Notes: generated by a model from the sequence alone, not told the origin. Shown: positions 55,220 to 64,000, counted from the first letter of the stretch. The stretch: 64,000 nucleotides of DNA from Microbacterium sp. USTB-Y (GCF_023703415.1 NZ_JAGMTU010000004.1:1-64000), one strand, 5' to 3'. Program-made: numbers and translations.

Positions 55220-56025
55220 ACCGCCACCGCCGCCCGGATCGCCGGGTGGTGCCGGTAGTCCTCGACGGAGAAGTCCTCGTACGCGTAGTCGAAGATCGAG
55301 TCCGGCTTCCGGGTGATCCGCAGCGTCGGGTACGGGTAGGGGTCCCGGGTGAGCTGCTCGCGCACCTGCTCGAGGTGGTTGTCGTAGATGTGGCAGTCGC
55401 CGCCGGTCCACACGAAGTCGCCCGGCTCGAGGCCGGTCTGCTGCGCCACCATGAGGGTGAGCAGCGCGTAGGAGGCGATGTTGAACGGCACGCCGAGGAA
55501 GAGATCGGCGCTGCGCTGGTAGAGCTGGCAGGACAGCTTGCCGTCGGCCACGTAGAACTGGAACAGGGCGTGGCAGGGGGCGAGCGCCATGTCGGGGATG
55601 TCCGCCGGGTTCCAGGCCGAGACGATGATGCGGCGCGAATCCGGCGAGTTCCGGATCTGGTCGATCACCTGCTGCAGCTGGTCGATGTGCCCGCCGTCGG
55701 GCGTCGGCCAGGAACGCCACTGCACTCCGTACACCGGTCCGAGGTCGCCGTCGGCGTCGGCCCACTCGTCCCAGATGGTGACGCCGTGCTCCTGCAGCCA
55801 GCGCACGTTCGAGTCGCCGCGCAGGAACCAGAGCAGCTCGTACGCGATCGACTTGAAGTGCACGCGCTTGGTGGTGATCAGCGGGAAGCCCTGTGAGAGA
55901 TCGAAGCGGATCTGGCGCCCGAACACGCTGGTCGTTCCCGTGCCGGTGCGATCGTCCTTGTGCGTGCCCGTGGCCAGCACGTCGCGGAGCAGGTCTTCGT
56001 ACGGCGTGGGGGTCGTGGCGCTCAT
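55216..56025 (-). CDS. thyA: Thymidylate synthase
   Basis: A 269-residue ThyA making dTMP from dUMP. Catalytic Cys in [14 protein letters not shown] (about 149), [20 protein letters not shown], and the C-terminal AVAV. TACGCT lies 7 nt before ATG 56025 (leaderless). It is coupled to folA, so the DHF it makes is recycled by the neighbour. Confidence 0.97.
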   Translation of the reverse strand: MSATTPTPYEDLLRDVLATGTHKDDRTGTGTTSVFGRQIRFDLSQGFPLITTKRVHFKSIAYELLWFLRGDSNVRWLQEHGVTIWDEWADADGDLGPVYGVQWRSWPTPDGGHIDQLQQVIDQIRNSPDSRRIIVSAWNPADIPDMALAPCHALFQFYVADGKLSCQLYQRSADLFLGVPFNIASYALLTLMVAQQTGLEPGDFVWTGGDCHIYDNHLEQVREQLTRDPYPYPTLRITRKPDSIFDYAYEDFSVEDYRHHPAIRAAVAV

Positions 56026-56127
56026 GGCTTTCAGCGTACCGGCGGGCGAGCGGCGGCGGGCGGGAGCACGCTGACTCGAACCGTCATATCCGCCCCTGCC
56101 CTGCCGACTCGGACGTAGCCTCGGAGC

Positions 56128-56562
56128 ATGTCCCTGCCGATCGCCCTCGTCATCGGCGCCGCGCTGCTCGCGGCGACCGTCGTGGCCGGTCTGCTCCTGC
56201 GCCGGCGGGACGGCCGGGCCGTGGTCGTGCACGGCGACCGGCACGTGGATCCCGCCGACCTCATGCGACCGCTCGGGTCCCAGGCGACGCTGGTGCAGTT
56301 CAGCACCGAGTTCTGCGCACGCTGCCCGCAGGTGCGGCGCATGCTCGGCTCCGTCGCCGACGAGCGCGCCGGCGTCGTGCTGGCGGAGGTCGACCTCACC
56401 TCGCGCTCCGACCTCGCCGCGCGATACAAGGTGCTCTCGACGCCGACCACGCTCGTCGTCGATCCGGAGGGCAGGATCCGCTCCCGTTTCACCGGCGTGC
56501 CCGCGCGGGCCGACGTGCTCGCCGCGCTCGCCGCCACGACTCCTCAGGAGGCCCGTCCATGA
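56128..56562 (+). CDS. Membrane-anchored thioredoxin-like protein
   Basis: A 144-residue protein: one N-terminal membrane helix ([22 protein letters not shown]), then a thioredoxin fold with [16 protein letters not shown]. The CxxC pair is CARC. The cis-Pro region is [13 protein letters not shown]. The thiols face the cell exterior if the N-terminus is inside. ATG 56128 follows TAGCCT by 6 nt. Its stop overlaps the next gene (ATGA), a DUF4395 membrane protein often paired with thioredoxins. Confidence 0.88.
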   Translation: MSLPIALVIGAALLAATVVAGLLLRRRDGRAVVVHGDRHVDPADLMRPLGSQATLVQFSTEFCARCPQVRRMLGSVADERAGVVLAEVDLTSRSDLAARYKVLSTPTTLVVDPEGRIRSRFTGVPARADVLAALAATTPQEARP

Positions 56563-57149
56563 CCGCTCCCGCCGGCATCGATCCCCGCGGCCCGCGCTTC
56601 GCCGCGTGGATCACCTCCGCCCTGCTCCTCGTCGCGACCGTGCTGGGACTCGTCGCAGGATCGCCACCTGCCACGATCTCCTTCGGCTGGTTCGCGTATC
56701 AGCCGCTCGCGGACGCCACCTACGCCTCCGGTGACTTCGCTTTCATCGCCGGCCGCCCGTTCTGGCTTCAGATCCTGCTGCTGCGCGCCGCCCAGCCGGC
56801 GTTCCTGCTCACCCTCGTGATCGCGCTGCTCTTCCTCTGGGGCGTGCTCTCGCCGCGCACCCAGCCGTGGAGCCTGCTGTTCCGCACACTCGTCCGCCCG
56901 CGCCTGGATCCTCCGGCCGAGCTGGAGGACCCGCGCCCGCCGCGCTTCGCCCAGGGCGTGGGCCTGTTCGTCGTGACGGTCGGGCTGCTGCTGCATCTGC
57001 TCGGCGTGCCGTGGGCGCTGCCCATCGCCACCGCGATGGCGTTCGTGGCTGCCTTCCTGAACGCGGCCTTCGGCCTCTGCCTGGGCTGCCAGCTCTACCT
57101 GCTGCTCCAGCGCGCGGGCATCCTGGGCCGGGCGCCGCGACTTCCCTGA
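56559..57149 (+). CDS. DUF4395 integral membrane protein
   Basis: A 196-residue protein with four to five hydrophobic segments and the family's C-terminal [15 protein letters not shown], whose CxxC could exchange electrons with the upstream thioredoxin-like protein. AGGAG lies before ATG 56559. The middle loop ([24 protein letters not shown]) is the second family signature. Function unknown; a thiol relay or sulfur transfer role is inferred. Confidence 0.85.
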   Translation: MTAPAGIDPRGPRFAAWITSALLLVATVLGLVAGSPPATISFGWFAYQPLADATYASGDFAFIAGRPFWLQILLLRAAQPAFLLTLVIALLFLWGVLSPRTQPWSLLFRTLVRPRLDPPAELEDPRPPRFAQGVGLFVVTVGLLLHLLGVPWALPIATAMAFVAAFLNAAFGLCLGCQLYLLLQRAGILGRAPRLP

Positions 57150-57216
57150 GAAGTACGGATCCCTCCGGGCCCGGTCGATAGGCTGGCAGTCTCACCCATT
57201 CCGATCGGAGGATCCC

Positions 57217-57642
57217 ATGTCCGTCACGAGCGAAGCCGCTGCCACCTGGACCGGAAGTCTCATCGAAGGCGAGGGATCCGTCTCCTTCTCCTCCTCGCAC
57301 CTGGGCACGTTCCCCCTGAACTGGAAGGCCCGTTCCGAGGGGTCCGAGACCACGACCACGCCCGAGGAGCTCATCGCCGCCGCGCACTCCTCCTGCTTCA
57401 GCATGGCGCTCTCGCACGCGCTGGCCGGAAACGGCACCCCTGCGGAGCGGGTCGACACGACCGCGTCCGTCACGTTCAAGCCCGGCGTCGGCATCACCGG
57501 CAGCCACCTCAACGTGAACGCGACGGTCCCCGGCCTCGACGCCGAGACCTTCCAGCGCCTCGCTCAGGAGGCGAAGGTGGGCTGCCCCGTCTCCGCCGCG
57601 CTGTCGGGCATCGAGATCACGCTCGAGGCGACCCTGGCCTGA
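57217..57642 (+). CDS. OsmC/Ohr-family peroxiredoxin
   Basis: A 141-residue OsmC protein that reduces organic hydroperoxides. The two catalytic Cys are in HSSCFSMALSHALA and AKVGCPVSAALSG. EELIAAAHSSCFSMAL is the helix typical of OsmC rather than Ohr. GGAGG precedes ATG 57217. A 15-bp terminator hairpin follows. It lies near the thioredoxin/DUF4395 pair, consistent with redox defence. Confidence 0.93.
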   Translation: MSVTSEAAATWTGSLIEGEGSVSFSSSHLGTFPLNWKARSEGSETTTTPEELIAAAHSSCFSMALSHALAGNGTPAERVDTTASVTFKPGVGITGSHLNVNATVPGLDAETFQRLAQEAKVGCPVSAALSGIEITLEATLA

Positions 57643-57659
57643 ACGCCTCGCGAACCTCG

Positions 57660-57691
57660 AAGGGCCGTGCCTCCTCGGAGGCGCGGCCCTT
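57660..57691 (+). terminator. Terminator after osmC
   Basis: AAGGGCCGTGCCTCC (57660-57674) pairs with GGAGGCGCGGCCCTT (57677-57691), with one G-T wobble, followed by TTT. It stands between osmC and the convergent membrane protein gene. Confidence 0.8.
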
Positions 57692-57765
57692 TCGCATCAG
57701 AGACCGGTCCTGCGCCGCGGTCCGCGAGACCGGTGGCCCGCCGTCGCCCGAGGACGGCGGAGCAC

Positions 57766-58200
57766 CTACTTCGCGAGTCGGATCGCGGCGCGGATCGCGG
57801 CGCGCGCATCCTTCCGCCGACCGGCCGCATCCTGGACCACGCCCAGGCGGTACTGCGCGCGCCAGTCCTCCGGGCCCGCCTCGGCGGCTGCGCCGTACTC
57901 CGCCAGGAGACGGTCGGCGTCCTCGGGCAGCAGGCGCCCGTTCGAGCGCAGGTGCTCCGGCGCCTCCGGCATCCCGCCCTCGTCGTTCAGCGTGCGGCCG
58001 AGGCGGTCGGCCGCGAGGCCGAACTGCAGCTCGCGCACCAGCGCCCATGCTCCGATCAGCGGCATCACGAGCAGGGCTGCGCCCATGGTGATCCCGAGCG
58101 CCTGCCCCGACCCGAGCAGCACCACCGCGCGCCAGCCGACGAGTGCGATGTACAGCACGAGGAGCGCGGCCATGACGGCGACGCCGATCCGGGATCCCAT
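57766..58200 (-). CDS. Membrane protein with C-terminal TPR-like helices
   Basis: A 144-residue protein: two membrane helices (about 7-28 and 37-56), then a cytoplasmic part with ALEDADRLLAEYGAAAEAGPEDWRAQYRLG in outline and AAGRRKDARAAIRAAIRLAK, a TPR-like helical pair. No family recognised. TAGGAT lies 6 nt before ATG 58200. Divergent from the ABC exporter operon. Confidence 0.7.
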   Translation of the reverse strand: MGSRIGVAVMAALLVLYIALVGWRAVVLLGSGQALGITMGAALLVMPLIGAWALVRELQFGLAADRLGRTLNDEGGMPEAPEHLRSNGRLLPEDADRLLAEYGAAAEAGPEDWRAQYRLGVVQDAAGRRKDARAAIRAAIRLAK

Positions 58201-58288
58201 CTCTCCATCCTAGGTCGGCGCGCCATCGCGTCCGGCGCCGGCGACAGGCCCGCTCCCGGGGGGCCGACGCTCGACGGCACCGCCGCGG

Positions 58289-58325
58289 ACAGCGCCGGAC
58301 AGCGTACGACAGCGACACGACAGCG
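58289..58325. promoter_or_regulatory. Four helically phased ACAGCG repeats before the ABC exporter
   Basis: ACAGCG starts at 58289, 58299, 58309 and 58320, i.e. every 10-11 bp, one turn of the helix. The block lies 32 nt upstream of the ABC ATPase start. Direct repeats in phase are the usual binding pattern of SARP activators, and a SARP-type regulator gene lies at the other end of the operon. Confidence 0.6.
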
Positions 58326-58356
58326 GTCCGAAAGCGGCGGGCCGGATGCTCGGAAC

Positions 58357-59361
58357 ATGACGAACTCCACCACCGACTGGGCCCTCGAGGCCGACGGACT
58401 CGTGAAGGTGTTCGGTGCGAACCGCGCGGTCGACGGCGTCGACCTGCAGGTGCGCACCGGCGCCGTCTACGGCGTCCTCGGCCCGAACGGCGCCGGCAAG
58501 ACGACCACCATCAACATGCTCGCGACGCTGCTGCGTCCGGACGGCGGCACCGGCCGCGTGTTCGGGCACGACGTCGTCCGAGAGCCGCACGTTGTGCGGC
58601 AGCTCATCGGCGTCACCGGGCAGTTCGCCTCGGTCGACGAGACGCTCTCCGCGACCGAGAACCTCATGATCTTCTCCCGTCTGCTGGGTCTGAGCCGCAG
58701 CGAGGCGAAGGCGAAGTCCGCGGATCTCCTCGATCGGTTCGGGTTGTCCGAGGCGGCGAAGCGTCCGCTGCAGAACTTCTCCGGCGGCATGCGGCGGCGC
58801 CTCGACCTCGCCGCCTCGCTCCTCGCGCAGCCGCCGCTGATCTTCCTCGATGAGCCGACCACCGGCCTCGATCCGCGCACGCGCGGGCAGATGTGGGACA
58901 CGATCCGCGAGCTCGTGAGCACCGGATCCACCGTGCTGCTGACGACGCAGTACCTCGACGAGGCCGACCAGCTCGCCGACCGCATCGCCGTGATCGACCG
59001 GGGCAAGGTCGTGGCGGAGGGCACACCGGACGACCTCAAGGCCTCCGTCGGCACCTCTTCGCTGCAGCTCCGCGTCCGCGACGCCGCCGACACGGCCGAC
59101 GCGCTGCGCGCGATCGAGCAGACCCTCGGCGTCCGCGGCGTCCTCTCGCCCGAGGCATCCCGCATCACCGCTCCGATGGCCGACCCCGACCGGATCGCCG
59201 ATCTGCTGATCACGTTCCGCGAGGCCGGGATCGGTCTCGCGGAGGTGAGCGTGCAGAAGCCCACCCTCGACGAGGTGTTCCTCACCATCACCGGCCACCC
59301 GGCGGAGGAGGAGCCCGCCGGGGATCCCACCGCCGCACAGAACCAGGAGGTCCGCGCATGA
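58357..59361 (+). CDS. DrrA-type ABC exporter ATPase
   Basis: A 334-residue ATPase of the daunorubicin-resistance group: Walker A GPNGAGKTTTINML (about 40-53), signature FSGGMRRRLDLAASLL, Walker B LIFLDEPTTGLDPRTRG, and a C-terminal DUF4162-like extension ending with the PTLDEVFLTITG motif. It powers export of a drug or lipid with the next-gene permease. ATG 58357 was chosen at the conserved N-terminus; longer frames pass through the repeat region. The stop overlaps the permease start (ATGA). Confidence 0.92.
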   Translation: MTNSTTDWALEADGLVKVFGANRAVDGVDLQVRTGAVYGVLGPNGAGKTTTINMLATLLRPDGGTGRVFGHDVVREPHVVRQLIGVTGQFASVDETLSATENLMIFSRLLGLSRSEAKAKSADLLDRFGLSEAAKRPLQNFSGGMRRRLDLAASLLAQPPLIFLDEPTTGLDPRTRGQMWDTIRELVSTGSTVLLTTQYLDEADQLADRIAVIDRGKVVAEGTPDDLKASVGTSSLQLRVRDAADTADALRAIEQTLGVRGVLSPEASRITAPMADPDRIADLLITFREAGIGLAEVSVQKPTLDEVFLTITGHPAEEEPAGDPTAAQNQEVRA

Positions 59362-60188
59362 GCACTCTCTCCCCTGTCGCCGGTCGTATCGTCCCCGCTT
59401 CCGAGCGCCGGCCGGCCCCGCGCCCGAGCCTGTCCCTGACGCTGCGCAACACCGTCACCATGGCGGCCCGCGGCCTCATCAAGATCCGCAGGACCCCGGA
59501 GCAGCTGGTCGACGTGACCCTGCAGCCGATCCTGTTCACCCTGATGTTCACCTACATCTTCGGTGGAGCGATCTCCGGCGACGTCACGAACTACCTGCCC
59601 GTGATCATCCCCGGGATCCTCGTGCAGACCGTGATCACGACCTCGGTCGTGACCGGCGTGCAGCTGCGCGAGGACATGGACAAGGGCGTGTTCGACCGCT
59701 TCCGCTCGCTGCCGATCGCGCGTATCGCGCCGCTGTCCGGGGCGCTGCTGGCCGACACGATCCGTTACGGCATCGCCACCGTGCTGACGTTCACGATGGG
59801 TTTCATCATGGGCTTCCGTCCGGCGGGCGGTCTCGGCGCTGTCGTCGCCGCCGGCCTGCTGGTGATCGCGTGCTCCTGGGCGATCAGCTGGATCTTCGCC
59901 TTCGCCGGCGTCATCGCCCGGACCGCGTCGAGCGTGCAGGGCATCTCGATGCTCATCCTGTTCCCGCTCACGTTCCTCTCCAACGCGTTCGTCCCGGTCG
60001 ACACGATGCCGAGCTGGCTGCAGTGGTTCGTGAACGTCAACCCGGTCTCGCATCTCGTGACCGCCGTGCGCGATCTGGTCAACACGGGCGCGTTCGGTGC
60101 CGACGCCTGGGTGTCACTCCTCGGCGCCGTGGTGATCGTCGCGATCTTCGCGCCGCTCACCGTGCGGGCGTACATGCGCAAGGCCTGA
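59358..60188 (+). CDS. DrrB-type ABC-2 permease
   Basis: A 276-residue ABC-2 permease with six helices: LVDVTLQPILFTLMFTYIFGGAI, GILVQTVITTSVVTGVQLREDMDKGVFDRFRSLPI (the conserved cytoplasmic hinge), and QGISMLILFPLTFLSNAFVPVDTMP. With the ATPase it makes a heteromeric exporter. The substrate is unknown. A terminator hairpin follows at 60203. Confidence 0.92.
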   Translation: MSTLSPVAGRIVPASERRPAPRPSLSLTLRNTVTMAARGLIKIRRTPEQLVDVTLQPILFTLMFTYIFGGAISGDVTNYLPVIIPGILVQTVITTSVVTGVQLREDMDKGVFDRFRSLPIARIAPLSGALLADTIRYGIATVLTFTMGFIMGFRPAGGLGAVVAAGLLVIACSWAISWIFAFAGVIARTASSVQGISMLILFPLTFLSNAFVPVDTMPSWLQWFVNVNPVSHLVTAVRDLVNTGAFGADAWVSLLGAVVIVAIFAPLTVRAYMRKA

Positions 60189-60202
60189 ACAGGGCTCGTC
60201 AC

Positions 60203-60230
60203 GGGGCGTCCTCCTCTCGGAGGGCGCCCC
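60203..60230. terminator. Terminator between the ABC operon and the SARP gene
   Basis: GGGGCGTCCTCC (60203-60214) pairs with GGAGGGCGCCCC (60219-60230), with a TCTC loop. It lies after the permease stop and before the end of the convergent regulator gene. Confidence 0.75.
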
Positions 60231-60255
60231 TCGGCGCTGGGCGGCCCCGCTCTCC

Positions 60256-60291
60256 GCGCGCCGTGCTCAGCGAGCGCGCCGTGCTCAGCGA
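60256..60291. repeat. 18-bp tandem duplication over the SARP gene stop
   Basis: GCGCGCCGTGCTCAGCGA occurs twice in tandem at 60256-60273 and 60274-60291. The stop codon (60287-60285) is in the second unit and an in-frame copy of it is in the first. It is a likely slippage duplication. Confidence 0.7.
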
Positions 60292-63200
60292 GCGCCCAGC
60301 ACGGCGAGGCCGCGCGCCACCCTCTCGTCAGGATCCAGTGCCGCCGCGTCCGCCCGGGCCTCGGCGACCTCCGCGGATCCGGCGATCCTCTCCGCATCCG
60401 CGAGATGCACGGCGAGGCTGAGACTCGGCATGTTCTGCCGCCCGCCGAGCACCTCGGCGAGCGCGACGGCCGCTGTCCCCCGTCCGATGAGCTCCGGCTG
60501 CCGGATCGCCCAGGCCGACCATCCGATCAGGGCCGTACCGAGCACCGGCCGGTCCACGCCCTCCCGGCGCAGCCGGCAGGCGGCGATGGTGCGCGTGCGC
60601 AGCCGCCGCTCCCACACGGCCAGCTCCGCCTCCGGCACCTCGAGCTCCCGCACGGCCGCCGAGACATACCCCGACAGCGCCATCAGGTACCAGGGCGAGC
60701 GACGGTGCACGGGATCGGCGAAAGCCGCCATCGCCCGGCGGAAGCCCTCGGTCGCGTCGGCCCTGCGCCCCTCCAGGAGGTCGGCCTCCGCGAGCCCGTA
60801 CAGACCGATCGACCCCAGTTCCACGCCGTCCTGGCTGAGGCCCCCTTCTTCGACGAGCCGGCTGAACAGCGCTCGGGCCTCGTCGCCGCGGCCCAGGCAG
60901 AGCAGCGCGCCTCCGCGCACCCACTCCTGGTGGTCGATCTGATCCTGCGCTTCGAACTCGGCGAACACGGCGCCCGCACGCTGGATCCAGGTCATCGCCT
61001 CGGCCGGACGGGCCGACTGCGCGGCCAGCTGGGCGGCGAGGTCGGCGGCCATGCCCTCCGCCCACCGCTCGTCGAGGCTGCGCGCCCGCTGCCAGGCGCT
61101 GCGGGCGGCTTCCATCGCCTCCTCCGCCTCGCCGTCGTTCTCTGCGCGGTGCGAGCGCAGCACGTCCGCGGCCAGCTGCGCGCGCGGATCCGACCTCTGC
61201 GGCCCCTCGGGCAACGACCCCATCGGCGCGCCCCGGCCCACGGAGAGCAGCGCGTCCGACAGCAGTTGCCAGGCCGGTGCGAGCGCGTCGCCGGCTGCGC
61301 GCACGGCACGGGCGACGAAGGCGAGTCCGCGCGCGGCGAGGGGGTCCCCGCTGATCATGCAGCCGAGCGAGGCCATCACGACGGCCATGACCTGCAGGTC
61401 GGGCTCGACGTCCCCGGCCGGCAGAGCGTCAACGATCTCGATCATCGGCCCCGCATAGCCGATGAACTCGGTGAAGGAGCCGCGGATGAACCAGGACTGA
61501 CCGAGGACGGTGAACAGACGCACCGCGTCGCGGCCGCGCCGCTCCGCGACCAGGTGCCGCAGCACATGCACGAGGTTGTCGTGCTCGCGCGTGATCGCGA
61601 GGTGCGCCCGCGCGGTCAGGCCCGCGGGGAACGCCCGCGTCCTCGCACCGTGCGCGGCGACGAAGGCGAGCGCCCATGCGACCACGGCCTCCCACGCGTC
61701 CTGCTCGGCGCCGATCTCGACCAGCCGGTCGTGTCCGAACTCGCGCACGGTCTCCAGCATGCGGAAGCGCACGTCGCCGTCGCCGATCTCCACGACGTTC
61801 AGCAGCGACTGCGAGACGAGTCCCTCCAGCACATCGTCGGACGCAGCGGTCAGGACGGCGTCGGCGGTCTCCGCCGAGAAGCCGCCGGGAAGCACGGACA
61901 GCAGCGCGAGCGCCTGCCGCGCCTCCGGCGAGAGCAGATCCCAGCTCCACTCGATCACGGCCTCCAGCGTGCGGTGGCGCTCGGGAGCCGAACGGTCACC
62001 GGTGGTCAGCAGCGCGAACCGGTTCTCCAGCCGCCGTTCGATCTGCTCGGGCGTCATCGTGCGCACCCGCGCCGCAGCGAGCTCGATCGCGAGCGGCAGC
62101 CCGTCCAGACGTGCACACAGGCGCGCGACGACCTCGAGATCGAGCGTCGCTCCCGGACGTGCGGCCTGCGCACGCTCCACGAAGAGGCGCACGGCCGGTG
62201 CATCCTGCGTCGCCTCGATCCCCAGCGGCTCCAGCGGAAGCACGCGCTCCGCGGCGATCGCGAGCGGGGTGCGGCTGGTGGTCAGGATCCGCAACGACGG
62301 CACCATGGCCAGCAGATCCGCCGACCAGCGCGCGACACCGTCGATCACCTGCTCGCAGTTGTCCAGGACCAGGAGCGTCGTCCGCTCACCGAGAGCGGCG
62401 ATGATGCGGGCGCCGAGGTCGGGACGCGGACGCTGCTCCGAGAGCCTGCCGCCGGGGGCGTTCTCGCTGATTCCCAGGGCGGCGGCGACCGCCAGCGGCA
62501 CGCCCCCGTCGGTGCGCACACCGGCGAGCGGGACGACGACCACGGCGGGCGCCGGCGACTCCGCCGCCAGTGCCTGCGCGAGCCGGGTCTTGCCCAGTCC
62601 GCCCGCGCCCATGATGGTCACGAGCCGTGCGGTGCGCAGCAGGACGCGCGCGCTCGCCAGCGCTCCGTCGCGGCCGATGAGCTCGTTCGGGGCGGACTGC
62701 ACACCGATCCGCACCCGCGGCCCCTCGTCCCGCCCGCGCAGCAGCCGCGCGTTCAGCTCGACGAGCTCGGGGCCGGGCGAGCTGCCCAGCGCGTCGGCGA
62801 GGGCGGCGCGCAGCCGTGCGAAGACGCCGAGGGCCTCAGGGACCCTGCCGTCGTCGGCGAGTGCCGTCATCAGCGCGGCCTGAGCCGTCTCATCGAGCGG
62901 ATGGGCCGCAGCGAGTTCCTCGAGGATCCCGATGCCCTCCGCCGCCTGCCCAGCGGCCACGAGCGAGGCGGCGAGGCAGCCGCGGAGTGCGGCCTGCAGG
63001 CCCTGCGTGTGCGCCGCGAGCTCCTCCGCGATCGGAGCCCCCGCGAGGTCCGCGCCGGGCTCGCCCCGCCACAGGGCGAGGGCCGCGCGCAGCAACCGGA
63101 CGCGGTCGGGATCGCCGTCGTCGAGTGTCTCCGCCTCGGCGCGCAGACGGCGCGCGGACTGGAGGTCGGTGTCATCGGTGCCCAGGGCATAGCCTCCCGG

Positions 63201-63440
63201 AGCGCTCGCGATGGCGTCCGGCCCGGCGAGCGCCCTGGCCCGGGAGACGAGCGTCTGCAGGGCCGCCTTCGGGTTCTGCGGCTGGTCGTCCCCCCAGACC
63301 TCGTCGGCCAGCGCGGGCACGGATCGCGTGGTGCCGGTGCCCGCCAGGACGAGCGCCGTCAGCAGAGCGCGCATGGGCGTGCCTCCGGCGTCGCGATCCG
63401 CGATCCGCACCGGGCCGAGCACGCCGATGCGCGCGGTCAT
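60285..63440 (-). CDS. AfsR/SARP-type regulator (BTAD, NB-ARC, TPR)
   Basis: A 1,051-residue regulator. The N-terminal trans_reg-type wHTH (about 1-90, MTARIGVLGPVRI; ALADEVWGDDQPQNPKAALQTLVSRAR) is followed by a BTAD domain (100-240), then an NB-ARC/STAND ATPase with P-loop IMGAGGLGKTRLAQALA (about 273-289), a LLVLDNCEQVIDGV Walker B (about 356) and TTSRTPLAI. The C-terminal ~500 residues are TPR-like helices. It probably activates nearby genes on sensing a signal. ATG 63440 overlaps the dapB stop, and it converges on the ABC exporter, whose promoter carries phased repeats. Confidence 0.88.
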   Translation of the reverse strand: MTARIGVLGPVRIADRDAGGTPMRALLTALVLAGTGTTRSVPALADEVWGDDQPQNPKAALQTLVSRARALAGPDAIASAPGGYALGTDDTDLQSARRLRAEAETLDDGDPDRVRLLRAALALWRGEPGADLAGAPIAEELAAHTQGLQAALRGCLAASLVAAGQAAEGIGILEELAAAHPLDETAQAALMTALADDGRVPEALGVFARLRAALADALGSSPGPELVELNARLLRGRDEGPRVRIGVQSAPNELIGRDGALASARVLLRTARLVTIMGAGGLGKTRLAQALAAESPAPAVVVVPLAGVRTDGGVPLAVAAALGISENAPGGRLSEQRPRPDLGARIIAALGERTTLLVLDNCEQVIDGVARWSADLLAMVPSLRILTTSRTPLAIAAERVLPLEPLGIEATQDAPAVRLFVERAQAARPGATLDLEVVARLCARLDGLPLAIELAAARVRTMTPEQIERRLENRFALLTTGDRSAPERHRTLEAVIEWSWDLLSPEARQALALLSVLPGGFSAETADAVLTAASDDVLEGLVSQSLLNVVEIGDGDVRFRMLETVREFGHDRLVEIGAEQDAWEAVVAWALAFVAAHGARTRAFPAGLTARAHLAITREHDNLVHVLRHLVAERRGRDAVRLFTVLGQSWFIRGSFTEFIGYAGPMIEIVDALPAGDVEPDLQVMAVVMASLGCMISGDPLAARGLAFVARAVRAAGDALAPAWQLLSDALLSVGRGAPMGSLPEGPQRSDPRAQLAADVLRSHRAENDGEAEEAMEAARSAWQRARSLDERWAEGMAADLAAQLAAQSARPAEAMTWIQRAGAVFAEFEAQDQIDHQEWVRGGALLCLGRGDEARALFSRLVEEGGLSQDGVELGSIGLYGLAEADLLEGRRADATEGFRRAMAAFADPVHRRSPWYLMALSGYVSAAVRELEVPEAELAVWERRLRTRTIAACRLRREGVDRPVLGTALIGWSAWAIRQPELIGRGTAAVALAEVLGGRQNMPSLSLAVHLADAERIAGSAEVAEARADAAALDPDERVARGLAVLGAR

Positions 63441-64000
63441 GCGCGCGGCCGGATCCCCAGATCGATCACGTTCTCCAGGCCCACGACCACACCGCGCAGA
63501 TCACGGGCGTACGGCAGGGCGAGGCGGATCCCGGGGGCGTACGCCGCCGCCGACTGCACGGTGTCGTGCACGATCGTGAGCGACTCCCCCGGGCCCGAAA
63601 GGATGACCTCCTGCTTGGCGAGCACGCCGGGCCGGCGCAGCGAGTGCACCGGGACGCCGGCGACCTGCTGGCCGCGCGCGCGCTGGTCGACGTGCGGCGC
63701 ATCGACGGGCCCCTGCTCGGAGCGGGCCGCCGCGATCAGTTCCGCAGTGCGCACCGCCGTGCCGCTGGGCGAGTCGATCTTCGTGTGCTGGTGCGCCTCG
63801 ATGATCTCGACGGACCCGAAGAACGGAGCGGCGAGGGCGGCCAGCGCCGTGCCCAGCACGGATCCCAGCGAGAAGTTGGGCACGAACAGCGCTCCCGTGC
63901 CGGCGGCGTCGATGGCCGGCCGCACCTGGGCGATGCGGTCGGCAGACCACCCCGAGGTCGCGACGAGGAGGTTGATGCCGCGGTCGACCGCGGCGCGCAC
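63437..64000 (-). CDS. dapB: 4-hydroxy-tetrahydrodipicolinate reductase, 5' end cut by window
   Basis: The last 187 residues of DapB, which reduces the dapA product in lysine/DAP synthesis. The conserved HTKIDSPSGTA (catalytic Lys) is visible as EAHQHTKIDSPSGTAVRTAELIA, followed by HSLRRPGVLAKQEVILSGPGE. The N-terminal NADPH-binding domain lies beyond 64000. Its TGA overlaps the ATG of the SARP gene (ATGA). Confidence 0.93.
   Translation of the reverse strand: MRAAVDRGINLLVATSGWSADRIAQVRPAIDAAGTGALFVPNFSLGSVLGTALAALAAPFFGSVEIIEAHQHTKIDSPSGTAVRTAELIAAARSEQGPVDAPHVDQRARGQQVAGVPVHSLRRPGVLAKQEVILSGPGESLTIVHDTVQSAAAYAPGIRLALPYARDLRGVVVGLENVIDLGIRPRA

Overview
The window is a high-GC actinobacterial chromosome segment, most likely from Microbacteriaceae (Microbacterium or a close relative). 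This rests on strong G/C bias at third codon positions, the core order ftsK-pgsA-cinA-clgR-DUF3046-recA-recX-miaB-miaA, an actinobacterial tmRNA with tag ANAKRTDFALAA, and many genes with a TAnnnT -10 hexamer 6-7 nt upstream of the start codon, the layout of leaderless mRNAs. The genus is inferred; no 16S gene is present.

Positions 1-7.6 kb hold an L-fucose unit: alpha-L-fucosidase (runs into the window edge), mutarotase FucU, an L-fucose dehydrogenase-like aldo/keto reductase, fuconate dehydratase, a fumarylacetoacetase-family hydrolase, an SDR dehydrogenase, a FadR-type GntR regulator and a fuconolactonase. Together they make a complete non-phosphorylative route from fucosides towards pyruvate and lactate. 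The palindrome ACATCGGATGT lies in both divergent promoter regions and is the likely GntR operator.

Positions 7.6-11.6 kb encode a ferric-iron ABC importer behind a probable DtxR/IdeR box. From 11.7 to 15.1 kb is ilvBNC (branched-chain amino acids) and from 15.5 to 17.8 kb otsAB (trehalose). Two MFS exporters (one with a MarR regulator), a GNAT enzyme and a 3-oxoacid CoA-transferase/thiolase set with a divergent IclR regulator reach 25.2 kb. From 25 to 36 kb are small unknown genes, tRNA-Lys(CTT), a histidinol/inositol phosphatase, a 1,055-residue TPR protein with a C-terminal membrane anchor, HutD, tmRNA, a SIMPL protein, HflX and an RsmC-like methyltransferase.

Positions 36-52 kb are core housekeeping: dapF, miaAB, recX, recA, clgR, cinA, pgsA, ftsK, RNase J and dapA. 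Between dapF and miaA is an accessory block: two clpP-like genes, the second with Ala in place of the catalytic Ser, and a convergent XRE regulator ending in YALAA, a mimic of the ssrA tag. The same palindromic element precedes both transcription units. This is a PopR-like, self-titrating ClpP module with a predicted pseudo-protease subunit and is the most interesting system here.

Positions 52-64 kb hold a NUDIX hydrolase, an AbiEi-like/DUF559 gene bracketed by two equal-length palindromic elements exactly 1,100 bp apart (possible mobile cassette), an SDR, folA-thyA, a thioredoxin/DUF4395 pair, OsmC, a DrrAB-type ABC exporter, a large SARP/BTAD-NB-ARC regulator and the 3' part of dapB. No rRNA, CRISPR array, prophage or transposase gene was seen.
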